A stretch of DNA of 64,000 nt from Anseranas semipalmata. Lineage: Eukaryota; Chordata; Aves; Anseriformes; Anseranatidae. Below, in pieces: positions 1 to 12,800 of the stretch. Every line of letters starts with the position of its first letter. Position 1 is the first letter of the stretch. Location: contig VXAA01005172.1 in assembly GCA_013399115.1 (NCBI GenBank), forward strand, positions 573 to 64,572. The letters run 5' to 3'. Position numbers and translations under genes: made by a program. Under the pieces are notes generated by a model that saw nothing but the letters and a program-made list of their open reading frames with translations, ran no database searches and was not told where the DNA came from.

Positions 1-103
1 CGGAGGGATCGGCGGCTTGGAGGGGGCCCCCGGGCACCGGGCTCGCTTAGCGAGAGGGAGCGGGGAGGGGACGCCCGCTGCCATCCGCAGTCCCGGCAGC
101 GGG

Positions 104-119
104 TGCCCCCGCGGGGGCA
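104..119. repeat. Perfect 16-bp GC palindrome
   Basis: TGCCCCCGCGGGGGCA is its own reverse complement and lies in the CpG island. It contains back-to-back G5 and C5 runs, typical of Sp/KLF/EGR binding sequence. Confidence 0.9.
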
Positions 120-396
120 GGTGCTCGGCGCGGCTGCGGCTTTCAGGCGGTTCGCGTGGTGGACAGCGCCCAGCGGGGACTCGAACCGCCGGCAGCGCTG
201 CCGCTTCGGCTCCTCTCGGCTCCTCCCGCCGCCGGCCGAGCGCCGCGCTCGGCTGCCTTCGGAGAGCGCTCGGAGGCGGTCGGGGAGAAGCCGAGCAGGC
301 TCGGAAATAGCCGAAGGGACTCGGAGCCGCTCGGCAATGCGTTGCCCCCCCGCCGCCCCCGGGTGTGCCTTCAGCCCAGCTCCTCGCCAGCCGCGG

Positions 397-426
397 TGAC
401 CCAGGGGGTGACCCAGGGGGTGACCC
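397..426. repeat. 12-bp tandem repeat, 2.5 copies
   Basis: The unit TGACCCAGGGGG occurs exactly at 397-408 and 409-420 and is followed by a third TGACCC at 421-426. TGACCC is the complement of GGGTCA, a nuclear-receptor half-site, so the array also presents three half-sites with 6-bp spacers. Functional relevance is speculative. Confidence 0.9.
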
Positions 427-620
427 GCGTGTTTCAGTCTCGCTCCCGCGGCCAGCCCCCGGGGGTCCCCAGGGGACCAAACCGCCGCCCCCGCCCGAGG
501 CGATGCTGTTCCCACGGCGCTGCAGGGCGGGGGGCTGACGGAGAGGAGCCTCGCCTTCGCGCACGGCGGCGGTCGCGACAGCTTCCCCCACCGAGATCCG
601 TGTGCCCTCTTTCTGTGAAG

Positions 621-637
621 CCCCCTTTGAAAGGGGG
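621..637. repeat. Perfect inverted repeat with 1-bp centre
   Basis: Arms CCCCCTTT and AAAGGGGG flank a single G. The sequence includes CTTTGAA, which resembles a TCF/LEF site on one strand. It could form a very tight hairpin, but an 8-bp arm in GC-rich DNA may be chance. Confidence 0.85.
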
Positions 638-1290
638 GTTTTCCACCCCAACGGTTGGATTTGGGGCCAGGAGGATGGGTTTGGTTTGCACTTGTTTGTG
701 TGCGAGAGGTGGATCGGGAGAGATGTTACTGCAGATGAACGCCGATAAATTATTTAATCTCTAGGAACTGCTTCTGCGGAAGCGTGCTGGAATGGCGGGC
801 GGTGGGGCTGGGCTGAAGGGAGAGGCTGGAGCACCACCAGCGCAGCGCACCGGGGCGTCCGCGCAGAGTCCAGGGGCGAAGGGGCAGGCTGTGACCGTGG
901 TGGCTTACACAATGAGCGCCCAGGGATCCCTGTTTTCCAGCGAGCAGAGCTTGTTTCGTGGATCAAGATAATAACCGGTTTGCCGGACTAGCCCAGAATA
1001 TCGAGGACTGCAAAATACCCCGTTGTACATACGTATTTCCCGTGAAACAGCCTTCAAGTAACGCGCGGTACCTTGCAGTTTCGTACCCGACTTGCAAATG
1101 CAGCGGCGGCTGCCATGGTGGAAGCTCGCCGTGCCGGGAGCGGGGAGGCGGCCGCCAGCGTGCAAACTCCAGCGAACTGTGCCGAGGCTGGGGTGGGGAC
1201 AGCGGTGTTGCTAGGAGCGCGGCAGCAGGCATCTGGAGGGAGCCGCGGGCGCCGGGGAGGAGAGCGATGTGCAGGGAACGACTCGGGGAA

Positions 1291-1480
1291 ATTAACATTT
1301 CTGAAAATTAATTTAAATATAATGCGGGCATTAGCATTTCACCTGGTCAAGCTCCATTAGACAGGCTTGCTGAGAACCTAATGAATTCTTAATAAAGATT
1401 AAATTGCACGTTCATTAGATTTTGATGAAAGAGACTGCTATTTTATTTTTTTAATACTGTGTTATTGGTGTGCTTCTAGA
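1291..1480. promoter_or_regulatory. AT-rich candidate enhancer next to the CpG island
   Basis: Composition switches abruptly from CpG-dense to AT-rich here. The block holds several homeodomain-type cores (ATTAAC, AATTAATTTAA, CATTAG twice, CTAATGAATT, TTAATA) and no CpG except one near 1325 and one near 1409. This is typical of developmental non-coding elements conserved across vertebrates, but conservation cannot be seen from one genome. Confidence 0.35.
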
Positions 1481-3265
1481 GAATAAATCTCATCCTTGTG
1501 AATGGCTAAAGCAGTTTCACACTTGGGTATCGCCTTGCAAAGAAGCACAGGAACGTGTAGACAGATGAGGAGATGCTAAGACAAAGGAACGGAGAGCAGA
1601 TTGCTAACAGAGGACTAAGAAGAGGTTACGTGCTGTCCAGTTAATCCTTGAAATTTTAGGTACTGGGAGAAGAACCAACAGGTAGAAACTGCAGTAATTT
1701 GAGAGCGTAGCCAGGATGGGGATTAAGATTTACCAAATGAATCAGGGATGTTTTCCTGAGGCGCCTTTCAGCTGGTGAGCGGGGAGTTGCCCCAAAAGAG
1801 GAGCTGGCGAGCGGCTGGCAGGCAGGAGCGGAGCTTCCCTTAGCGCCCGAGGTGACTTTGACGCCCTCAGCCCTGGCGCTTTGGCTGCGCCCATCGTGGC
1901 GGGTTACGTTTGCTCGGTGCTCTCTCGCATCTTCACCCGTGCCGCAAAATGCAGGGTTAGGGCTGCGCTGCGGGGGGAGCAGTCCTGGGGGTGCACGTGT
2001 GCCGCCAAGCCAGCGCGGCCCCAGGGCGTGCCTCAGTGCTCGGAATCAGGCGGTGACCGGGCTCTGTTTTCACTCAGCTTAAGCTAAAAACCAGCTTTAA
2101 CCAAGCAGATCTGGGGCTCCTTTGGAGATCCAAGCCAGAGGGTGAGAGTTACTGTACAGGAGAGATTCGTCTTCCAGCACCCAACCTCAGCGAGTTCACT
2201 TTGATGTAGAACTGCAATGAATGTCAACATCTTTTTAGCTCTTATATCTTGAAACAAACATTGAGGGCACGCAGAATTTGGAATACGGGATCTTCTTTTC
2301 TGGATTATCTGGATCATAGCATTGAGGCAAGACTTGTTGTTTGCCTGGGGGAATTTTGTGGGGATTCACAGCTCTAGTGAACGTTTGTTCATCAGACGGC
2401 CCCAGCCCAGGAGGACACCAACCATATCTCAGCCTGTTACTACTCAGCAGAACACTGAGATACATGCAACGGTCCAGTGGTGAGCAGGGATGGACTGCTG
2501 AGACGGGGACTCCGTCTGCTGCCATCAGCATGAAGCTTCTAGGGAATTCAGTGCTTAAATGCTAATGCACAGAGGCTGAGGTAGCTGGCATGGCTTCAGA
2601 AGCAAGGTCCTGCCACCTACTCAGCAGCAGCCTTTCCGGATGGTGAGCCAGGGCAGCATTCCACCTTCCCAAACAAGGGGTTAGTGATGGCTACGGCAGT
2701 CAGGAGGGCGCAGGGCTTCAGCTGCCAACAGCAAAAATCTTGTTATTTTCGGGTGTTTTTTCTGGCTTTTGCCTCTGCAGAAGCAGGAGCTTCTGTCCCA
2801 GCTGAGCTGGGAGCTCTTGGAAGCAGAGGGCTGGATCCTGCTGCCTCCCACAAGGTGCTGGAGCTTCCAGCCCTCCGTGTGCTGCAAACCAGCCCCGTCT
2901 CGCCTCGCCAGCGATGCTGGCGGGACCTCATTTGGTAGGCTTCTTCACAGTTCTGGGTTTGTGTAAAATGTTTTTAAGTCATGACGAGAATGGGAATATG
3001 TAATCAGGAGAAAAATAGACAAGCGTACAGTGCTTATCTTTAACTATCTGCTATCTTCTCCCCAACAGCCATCGGTCCCAGTAGCTGCCTGATATATTGT
3101 TTTGACCTTTTTCAAAGAGCCCCTCAAAACAGCCCCAGGCTCTGCCTGCTGTCTGTGTAACCGAATTACTTGTAATCTAATGAACTTCTTCAGAGTGAGA
3201 AACAGTCCCCACCCACTGGTTCTCCAGCCCATCTCAGCAATCTGATGGTAAATGCCATCGAAACG
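1481..3265. other. Intronic stretch with no gene
   Basis: Mixed-composition non-coding sequence. 1790-2080 is moderately CpG-rich (GAGCGGCTGG, GCGCCCGAGG and similar strings) but short. The remainder has no motif, repeat or frame that I can support. Confidence 0.6.
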
Positions 3266-3615
3266 AAATGATGGGTTGTGAACACCCACGTGAGGCCTCG
3301 CTCTTCGCTGCGTGTCTGCGTCTCGAGCCTTAGCCGTTTCCCACTCGCGGCCCCTTCCCCGGGAGCACCTCACCCCCGGGGGCTTCGCCTCTGCGGAGGG
3401 GGCTGCCGGGGCGCGAGGGATCCTCCCTGCGGAGCCGGCTGCGGGACGGGGCCCTCCTTGGCAGTGTGTTTGCCCACCCCCTCCCCAGATGCTTTCTCGC
3501 ACCCGTGGGTGCCGCTTTCCACGCCCTGCAGCGGCACAGCGCGGGGAGGTTGCCTCTGAGCCAGGCAGAATACGAGCTGGGAACGGGGGAGAGCGAGGCT
3601 GGCTGTTCTGGCGTG
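3266..3615. promoter_or_regulatory. Small intragenic CpG island
   Basis: This roughly 350-bp segment is GC-rich with closely spaced CpGs and symmetrical CCCCGGGAG and CCCCCGGGGG strings. AT-rich sequence lies downstream. No exon signature was found. It could be an enhancer-type or orphan CpG island. Confidence 0.45.
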
Positions 3616-6360
3616 CAGTGGCAAGGGATAAATCATGTCTTCAGCACTTTTTTCCTTCCTCTTGGATTATTGTGCTTATAAACCCAAACACTAACAATCG
3701 TAGTTCATTCCTTTATACTTAAGGCTCTTGTTATTAGACTGAGAGATTTCAGAGAAAAGCAGTAACTGTAATAGCAGGCAAGACGGAATACATTTTGGGT
3801 TTGGGTTTTTTCTTTTTCCTTGACAGTTCTTAATTTGTTTCTTGTTTTAGGAACTCATAACGGTAAAAATATCTTTCAGTGACAACAGTGAACTGCATAG
3901 CTTCTCCTCTTTCAACCTAGTTTTAAAACCTTAAAAGAAATTTGCCTGTCATATTCTGACATGACACATCTAGTCCTGTTGGAAATGTTTTAGCAATCTA
4001 ACGAGATGAAAGCGGTTCTTGTAATGAGCTCTGAAGAAAGAGGCAAATCTGTGCAAATGTAACTGGGGATGTTTTATTTTATGTTTGGCTTGGCTAACCC
4101 AAAAGTTGTAAGAAACGTTAGACTGAGTCATGACACTTGACAAAAAGTTGTGGTTTTCCTCCTCAGTCTGTCCTTGTCCGTCTGTCTGGGATGCAGCTTC
4201 ACATCTGATGTGAGCTCCCCGGTATGCTTCCCTGGGGAAGAGAATCAAAGTGGGGGAGAAGAGGAGCCGAAAAGAGACAAAGGGATGGAGCCAGAGGCAC
4301 TGTCTTGGCTCTTCTACTTGGTCTGGTCAAGAGAAAGAGTGGAATGACAGAAAGATTCACTGCTGGCAAGGGCCAGGGAGAGAATAATGTCTTACAGACG
4401 CATCGTGAGTTACCTGTGTGAGACACTTCGCAGAGTTACAGCCTGCCCTGTACGCATCGAGCTCCCCCAGTTTTTCCTGGACTTGCAAGATAAAAATCCA
4501 TGAACGACTGCTGAAGCTGGTGGATTTGCAGCCAGAAAGCCCGATGCAAGTGCAGGGTGCAAGAGCTTGATTTTGCAAACTTCTGAGTTCGTTCACCTCC
4601 TGCTCCAGCTGTGAGGAAGGTAAAAAGCTTTTCTTACGAGCCAGCAGCAGTTCACAGCGCACGGATGGAGGAGGACTAACCTGTCCTCTGTACCGTGAGG
4701 TCCGTGTGAAACGGTGAGCGCGGCTGCGTGCAGAAGACAGGATTTGGTCCTTTATTCATTGTGAGAGGCTAGAGGAAGAGAAGCTTAGGCAGGAGAAAAT
4801 CAGCAAAACCTTCTCATAGCTGTTCAAATTCAGGTGGCCAGGGTGTTTAAGAGTGTTGTCACTCTTCCTGGTGCAATTGCAAATCTCAGGAGCTTTGAGG
4901 TTTTCTGTAGAGCCTGAAGTTGCTTCTGTGGGACCTGGACTCACATAATGACAGGGTGAGCTCTGTTTTCAGGGATTCTTTGCTTTTGCATTTGCTTTGC
5001 TTTTGAAAGAAAAGTTCCAGCTTTCCTTGCTTTAGAGACAAGTTAAAAAATCAATGTCCTTAGTCTAGCCTAGGGACTCAAGAATTGGGAGCACAATAAA
5101 AAACAGTCCAAATGAAGGCAAGGAAACCAAATACATCTCAATTGCTGAGTTATTTTTGCAGCCTGATTCCCCCCCCCCCCCCNGAAACCAGCGACCTCAC
5201 TTATTTCAAGTCAATTTGGTTGCTCTTGCCCCCAGATCCTCTCTTTGACCTCACTGGACTTCAGAAGAAATTCTTCCTACACTGAAGATGACATCTGTCC
5301 AAAGTACAATTTGTGGGAGATCTGATGAATCTCAAGTGTTTGCATGGCACTTGGTGGGTTATGGGAGATGGCTAAGCTTCATCCCCAAAAACAAAAACAG
5401 GAAACAAAAAGGTCTGGAAGTCCCATTTTAAAAAGTGTTGGCACCTTAAAACCTAAGGTCATTTTTCTTACCTCAGAAATTCTTTGATTTCCTTCACAGA
5501 GGGAAATACTAATGATTTTTGCCATGATTTTCCTAATGCTAAAGCAATGCTCTGCCTAATATAAAAATCCCCCAGAACTGTTAATTGAATCATTCTCATT
5601 TTATTTGCAAGGCCATTCATGCAAATGGCAGATGTAGGGAGGTTGGAGGATTACAGTCCTGATTATAAGATGCTGTTAGGATTCTGCCTAATATTAGAAA
5701 ATGCAAAAGGCTGAAAAACACTGCTGGATAACGTGAAGCAAAGAAACTGATGCTTTTCTAGTGCTGAGCAAAAGGGAGAAAAAAGCCCTTTAATCCAAAG
5801 CTCAATCATTGTCTGCTTACAGCGATAATATAATAAAACTCTTGATGGAGGCATTTCTTAGCGTACCAATAAAAATGCTTATCTTGCCCAACTTTCAAGT
5901 TAATTGAGAAAGAACTGAGGAGTGCTCTCTCAGGAAGGAGCCCAGGGAATTGTATAGTAAGCTGACATCACATCTGTTTTCAAACTGCTAATCGATAACA
6001 GTTCCGACATTGAAAGAGGAGAGCTTAAATTGCTTTGTTTTTCTTTATTCTTGGGCATGTCCTGCCCTGCTCGGTCACTGAAAATGATATCAGAGCATCA
6101 GCACACCTTTCATCCATGAATAACGTCTGTAAGCTTTAAACAAAGGGGCTGAAGTACACCAGCTAGAAAGAGGGAAAAAAAATGTGGGTAAAGGGGGGGG
6201 TCCTCTCCAAAACTAGAGAGTTTGGGCCATGGCTGTTAGAAGCCCCCTCGCCCCCGCCAGGCCGTTCTGAGGGATTTTGTGTCCTCAGGAGCCAAAGACA
6301 GTTTCATCCCGTATCCAGCTTGATACAGGATAACTGCTGCAGTCTTTCAGCAGAAATTCG
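3616..6360. other. AT-rich intronic stretch
   Basis: The stretch is mostly AT-rich and CpG-poor, with conserved-looking blocks around 5440-5640 and 5860-6140 (TAATGATT, TTAATTG, CTAATCGATAAC). It includes the C14 tract at 5169-5182. No coding frame is credible. Confidence 0.55.
5169..5183. repeat. C14 homopolymer ending in an undetermined base
   Basis: Fourteen consecutive C residues are followed by the only N in the window. The run length is probably not exact, because sequencing reads commonly fail or slip on such tracts. Confidence 0.95.
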
Positions 6361-6800
6361 GCGTGGTTAGCATCGCAGGCGCTGCTTTTGGAGAAAGCTC
6401 GGGAGGCAGCACGTCCCGGGAAGTGCGCTGAGCTGCTCGTCGCCGTTCCTCGTCGCCTGCGGCTCTCCGGCATGGGCTGCTCAGGGAAACACGGAGCGGG
6501 TCTGGCAGAGGCAGGATCCAATGCCGGTACTAAATGCGGGGTTAACAACAAGGAGAGGGGCTTTCTTCTCTCTGGCACGTGGCAGCCGTCACGCAGAAGT
6601 GTGGGAGGAAATGTTTCGCATCATGAGGCTGGGGGCTGTCTCCAGGAGCGAGCGGAGAGGGGCTCAGCGGGGTTTCACCGCTCCGGAAGAAAACCCTGCT
6701 CCAGAAATACGCTGTTCAGGGATGTCATCGCTTCGGTGTTAGCGCCTTGGCAGGGAAGCTGGGAACGGACGCTTCACCTCCGTGCATGTCCCCGCTCTGA
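6361..6800. other. CpG-enriched intronic segment
   Basis: CpG frequency is raised, especially at 6370-6500 (CTCGTCGCCGTTCCTCG), but less than in the main islands. One open frame of 147 codons (6388-6831) crosses it and resembles no known protein. I see no splice-flanked exon. Confidence 0.4.
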
Positions 6801-9800
6801 AACATCACCCCCAGTGCTTACATCAGCCTGAAGGGCAGAGCAGTGACTCAACGCGCTCCGAGGCTCTCCAGCAACTCTAAACCTGTATTAAATGCTCTTG
6901 TCTACAAGAGCATCATCAACAGCAGCTTGTGCACACCATAACAGTCTGGTGCAAGACTTGGAGGATTTCTGCACTACCTGTGAATTGTTACTGAAGGGGA
7001 CGAGATAAGAACGGGCTGGTATTGAGGGAAATATCGCATAAATGATAAAAAATGTGTAGTCTCCTAGCAGAGCTTTGTGATTGATCCTCTCCCTGGAAGA
7101 GGTGATAGCAGTTAGGAGCTCCAATTTTACAGCATCAGGCAACAGTGCATAGGCAAGGCTGGGCACGCAAAATGGATGTTGGGCGTAATAATCTAGATAG
7201 CAGATGAGAGGTTTTACTCCGGGTTTCTGGAGCTGAGGTACGGTAGCGGCGACGTGGTGCTGTTCCCTCACCGTCGGCACAGTGCTCGTTGTTCGTCCCA
7301 GCCCTGTTCGGCACTGCCTCGGCAGCGTGGGGCCTGGGGGCATCGGGCTCCTGACTTCACGGCCCCCCAGCATCTCGTTTGGATGGCTCGGGGTGAAATA
7401 GTGCCACGTCTGCGCTCCTGAAGGAGTTCTGCCTGGTGGTGCCGGCCAGCTCGGGGTCCCTTTGGAGTTAGCAGTGGGATTTTCAGGTCACTTCAGGGGC
7501 ACCACAAGGTGGGTCTGCACGTTCCAGCTGAAGGCAGCGATGGCTAAGCCTACGGGAATTCAGCATCTCCCTCCTGCACCTCTGCGGCTGCAGCGGTGGG
7601 GCACGTGCTCCTCCAGAGCATGGGGGTTTCTGCTTAGCTCTGTCCGTAGGAGGGACGTGCCGTCCTCGTGTTGGGTTTTGAGTGCAACGGGGTCAGTTTG
7701 GCCACTGAAGTAGTGCAGAATTGAGTCTTTGGTTCAGTGTGTTGTGGGAAACTGTTCTTACTTATTCAGAGCCTCTTTGCATCTGCAAGTACTGCGAAAG
7801 GGCATTACAGGAGGGGCACTTAGAGCTTGCTGCAGCTGGAGGAGCCCTTCCCGTTGACCAGAGAGGTCTGAATGGCCGTGGTGAGGAGGAGGACAAGCCA
7901 TTTGCCAGCAGGCGGGCAAGACGCACTGACATCCAGGGGCAGTTGCTCCTCTCCAAGGTCAGGCGAGGGGGCCCAGCCTCACAGCTGACAGATTCTAAAG
8001 CGGACAGCTGCCTATCACCGGGACGCACGTACCCGCCTCACAGACGTCGCAGAGCCTTCATCCTCGCACTTCATCAGTAGCACTGGTACAGATCGCTGGG
8101 ATGAGGAGAATGACCGTGATGAGCGTACACCTTGGAACATCATCATGCTGTTCATTAATCACCAGTCACCCTTCGGTGATTAATTGTATAGCCAAATTGG
8201 ATGAATTTTTCCACATGAATGAGAAGGTATTTACTTAATAAAGCAGAAAGCTCCTAGTCGCATGCCCTTGTTTTCCTCAATTTGGCTGTAGGATAAATTT
8301 ATATTCTCCTGATTTACAGCTCAGCAAAAATCCCAAAGTGCTGATCAAGCTGTTACCTTCAAGGTGGATGCTGCCTGGCCACATGTTACACGGGAAACCC
8401 GATGCTGCTCCGTGTGAGATGTTTAAATTGAGCTGCAGATGTTTGAGCGGACGGTCCTGGGTTTGTTACCCACATCTCTCTGCGTGCACCGAGGTCCCAA
8501 GGCGGAGCTGGCAGGGAGGGACCAACGTTTTGCCAAATGCAAGCTCGAGGCTCAGCAATTCTTTCTGCTGGCATCGGGGTCGTTAGTAGGGAGGCAGGGT
8601 CCCCGCAGCCCCTGGGGCCCCGGTCCCGCAGCACGCGGGTGCTCCACAGGAGTCCCCCCGCAGTGCCCTGCGGCATTTCTGGGGCTGGCCTGCTCTCGTC
8701 CCCATCATCTCGTCAGAAATGCTGAGGGGGAGGCCATAAATGGTAAAGAATTAGAAATGAGTAATTTTCATACGGTTCAGTAAGTAACTGAGAATTTAGG
8801 GTTTACTTATCTACTTTTTTATCTGCTTTTTCCGTTTTCAGATCTTCTCAAGGAATAAGTTTATTTCTCATTCATACTTGCATAAACAAGAAATTGTAAT
8901 ATGTTTTCTACATGACAGGGCATGGAAATTGATTATTACACTGGTACTTTCAGTTCTGATCGGAGAGATCAGATTGTACAGTTTTTTTCCATCTGTGGTG
9001 GTCAAACAAATAGGTGAGGCCTTCGCATATTCAGGATTAAATTTACATTCTGATTTTTTTAAAGTGCTCCTACATAGGACTTTGAAATCAGTTTTTGGAG
9101 TTGCCAGTAAAATGCAGAAAAAAACTTCTTACAGAGTGCCCATAACAATGATATAAACCCAGCCAAACTGGTATATTTAAATCCCATAATAACTGGGGGA
9201 TAAATACACTGAGATTTTTAAAATAAGGGAGATCATAATGTTTTTATTGCCCCCCTCGCTACCTTGGGCACAGAGCCTGTCCGAAGCTGTTCTCCAGGCC
9301 AGTCCCCATCCAGCAGCACCATGGCCTCGGTCCTGCCGACGGCTTGCTGCGCGCTCAGCTCACTGCCGGCCGGCTGGGAAGCGCCGACCCCACGGCTGGC
9401 TGGTTGAGACCCCGGGACCTGCGGTGCTGCCAGGGTGGAGATGCTGCTCGTCTGTACGTGGTTAAGTCCCAGCGTTAGACGTAGCTCATGTTTCGTTCAC
9501 GCTCAGGTCCCAGGCCTCGGAACAATTGAGTTTTCTGATGCTGTGCACATCGGCATCAATGGGCTTGATTGGGGCTGGGTTATTGCACACAAACAGATGT
9601 GTGTGCAAGCAGGTTTTGGTGGAGACAAAATTCAGGCTCATCAGCTTGTGCTCATTGCCACCCAATCTTAGTGTCATCTTATGTATGCAGCTTTCGTCCA
9701 AATATTCAGTCTGTGATTCCTATACCTCTTGGAAAATGCAGATCAAGAAAAAAAAAGGATTCTTGTGTCATGGCCTTTTTCATGCATCCTTCGTTTCCTT

Positions 9801-12800
9801 ATTGCCTCAGGTTCTCTCAGGTTCCAGCTCTCAAATTTATTCTTCTAGTGGTTATTTGCAGCGTTACTTGCACCAAGAGAAGTAGAAATACTGTCTGTTT
9901 TTAGGAGATTGGCAAAACTCAGCAGGACAAGGACCTGAGCAACCAGTTCAGAGTGAGACATGAGCTCTGCTCTGGGCAGCGACCTCTAGCCTGAGTTACT
10001 CAAAGATTCTTTAACAAGAAAACCCAAACTAGTCTGCTATTCAAGGTTTCTAACTTTGGCTTTAACTAAAGCACTGTGTCTCAATTTGGAAACCAGCTGA
10101 GGGCCAGTCTTGTGCAGTGTTACCAGAGCTTTCCCTTACAGTGCACAAGAAGCTAGGCTCAGTGAGGAATATGTGGTTACTGCTTTTTATTCACACCACT
10201 TGGGCTTGTTTCTTTGCTTCTAGGTGTTGTTTTCTTGGATCTATTCCATGCAGTGTTTCACAGGCAGCCTTCTGAAATCCTAAGCAGGGCTTTGATTAAC
10301 ATCTCTTTTTTTTGGCGGCATGGGTTTAAGTCACCTCTGTCCCTGCTCTTTCTTACCCCATTTCTCAGCCATGGTAGCATAGCTGCGGATGTGGCGATGC
10401 AGCGAACCAGGCTCTAGCACTGATCTGGGTTAATGTAGCTGGGAAAAAGACCAGGTAGCAGAATGAACGTCCAGCAAATGCTCTCACATAAGGCACCAGT
10501 GTGCTGCAGGTTGAGATGTGAGATTGTACTGAAAGATTCAGTCACCCCTGGTTGGTTCTCTGTGCTGGGGCTTGATTTTTTGAAGGTAAATCGGTCACTT
10601 TCAAAGACTTTGAAAAGTAGTTTTGAAAAGCCCTTCTGTATCCATAAGCATTTAAATGATGTGTTGTTTTTTTTTTTCCAAACCGGCCTTATTTTCTCCT
10701 ATTAGTTCCTGTAAAAGCAATGCAAATCTTCCACAGGCTTGAAATTTGTGTTGTTTTAAATAAAATTCCCGCGCCCCTCAGTGCAATGAAAAGGAAAATG
10801 TAACTGTTTGTTGCTGCTTCAGCTTAGTTAGAGCATCTTTTATGCTTGTGGAGGTCAAATCCATTTTATCTGCTTATGCTTTTTCAATCACATTTACATT
10901 TTTAATGCAAAGCTCAGGTTTGCTTCACACTAGAATGGCCTTTCTGGTTTAGTAACAAGCCTTCGTTGTGCTGGGCTTTGGAGACTTCTCTTTTATTTCC
11001 CCTCAGCCTCAGACAGAGTCTTTGTAAGTTATAAGGTAACTTCACTCCACCGGACTGCCAGGATGCAGCACAATCCCGATTACACAAGCGGTGAACAGCA
11101 TTTCCAAATTCCGTTTTACCGGGAGCAAGTTCTGAAGCCTGCGTTAAAAGCCTGGTGTTGCTGTGGTTGGTGTAGTGCTGGTTTGCTGCTGCGCCGCAGC
11201 TCTGCGACGGGGAGAGCCCTGCATCGGAGCTGCCATCTCCGCCACGTCCCCCCTCAGCCAGCGAGCTGTCCCCACGCTCCCTTACCTCACAGGGACTCAC
11301 CAGTTCGCAGCTTCAGTAGGACACCATTTGTGCTCTTTCCGTAAGTAAAGCGGGCTAGGAAGTCCTCCTCGGGAAAGATATTTGTCACATCCGTAGCCTC
11401 AGGAAAGCTTCAGAGGGAGTCTGCCACAGCTCTGTTAGGTCAGCTTTCCTCCACAGGTCTCGTGTTTCCTCTGTTCCTTGAAAGAGGCTTTCACACAATC
11501 AGCCCTTTTCCCGAGAAGAAGATGCTATTTGTTGAGTAACTTCGGAAATAGCAAAAACCACACCAGGCAGTTTGGTGTTTTCTGAAGCCCCTGTTGCTCC
11601 TGAATTTGACTGAACCACCTCTCCCACTGCCTTTTACACCAGTGACCAGGTCCAGCTGAGTTCAGGCTCTGGGTAACAAAATGAGGTGGTTTCCCCAGCA
11701 GTCATCCAGAAGGCTGACACCAGCTTGGTACAGCGATGCACAGGCTGGACACTGACACCTCTGTGTGAACCTTGCTCAAAGCAAGTGCCAAGAATAAGTG
11801 GATCAGAGCTGTCGGGGCTGGTAAGAAGGGCAAAGGCTGGCAGGAGAAATGGTAACCCCCCATACACGGTGTTAAATGCATGTGGTAGGATTTGACAGTA
11901 AGAGAATGCCAACAAGATAGACCCTAGATAGTCCCGTTTACGTGGTAAGTCTTGCGGTCTAATTTCCTAAATGAAGGGACCCCAAACTCTGCAAGCTAAA
12001 AGACAAAATGATGCCATGTGCTTTTCCTTTCTTAAAATACATCCTTCTGTAACCAGCACAAAAGCACGCGGGAGAGGAACTGTTTCAATTCAGCTTCAGT
12101 TACAAGCAAGCCTTCTCTAATCTGATTTATTCTCTTTTGGAAGACCTCCTTAATGTAAGTTACTGTGGGTGGTGGTCTGGGCTGTAAGGGAAGAGGCACT
12201 GGACCGTTTGCCCAGAGTTCATGCAGTATGTACCCGGCAGCAGTGTGAGTGCAAGAATAAACGCAAACGTACATAGAAACAAAATCCGATCTTATATCCA
12301 ATAGCAAAGTCACACTTAATTATTAATGGCTGAAGTGCTGTAGTCTTTCGCTTAATAGCAAAACATACCCTCGGTGTCTCTCTGGTTATGTCAGACTGAC
12401 AGAGCATCACTGTCAAAGACAGCATCAACTTTTCAGTGATGAATCGAGTGCTGTGTACAGGAGCAAGGAAGGTGAATATTCAAATAAGTGTCTTTGTTTC
12501 CTCTGAATGCTATTTGGGTAAGGAGCCAGGAATTCCAGGTTCAAGAACTGATTGATGGAAGTTGACCTTGTCATGGACAAAATGGTAAACAGCTTCAGAA
12601 TAATGAATTACAAGCAGAAATTGTATTAGTCAGTGATGGAGTAGGTCATGGGAAGGTCACTTTGTCCAGCTCTGTCCTAATGTAGAACTCTTCTTGATCA
12701 CATATTCCTCAGTGTTTCGTGTGTACTTGTAAATGAAGTAGGCACCGAGATTTTCGCAATGGTACATCAGTCCTGTCTGCAGTCTTTAAGCATCTAATAG

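Larger units (their letters stand above)
1..1290. promoter_or_regulatory. CpG-dense island at the window start
   Basis: CpG is very frequent across 1-600 and again across 1020-1280, with a weaker stretch between. The first part is rich in GGCGG, GAGCGC and CGGAG strings and also carries a perfect 16-bp GC palindrome and a 12-bp tandem repeat. No GNAO1 exon is present. The simplest reading is the downstream shoulder of the GNAO1 promoter island, or an intronic island just after exon 2. A separate promoter, for example for an antisense RNA, is possible but nothing in the sequence proves it. Open frames here (up to 202 codons at 156-764) are GC-driven and match no family I know. Confidence 0.6.

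Noticed and set aside
177..187. GGACTCGAACC, a perfect reverse-complement tRNA B box
   Set aside because: The flanking bases do not form a T-stem (several mismatches) and no A box or acceptor stem is found at the right distance.
731..740. GCAGATGAAC as the end of GNAO1 exon 2
   Set aside because: No P-loop codons upstream and no GT donor after the expected AA.
156..764. 202-codon plus-strand frame in the first CpG island
   Set aside because: GC-driven low-complexity Arg/Pro/Ser sequence that does not match the GNAO1 N-terminus or any protein I know.
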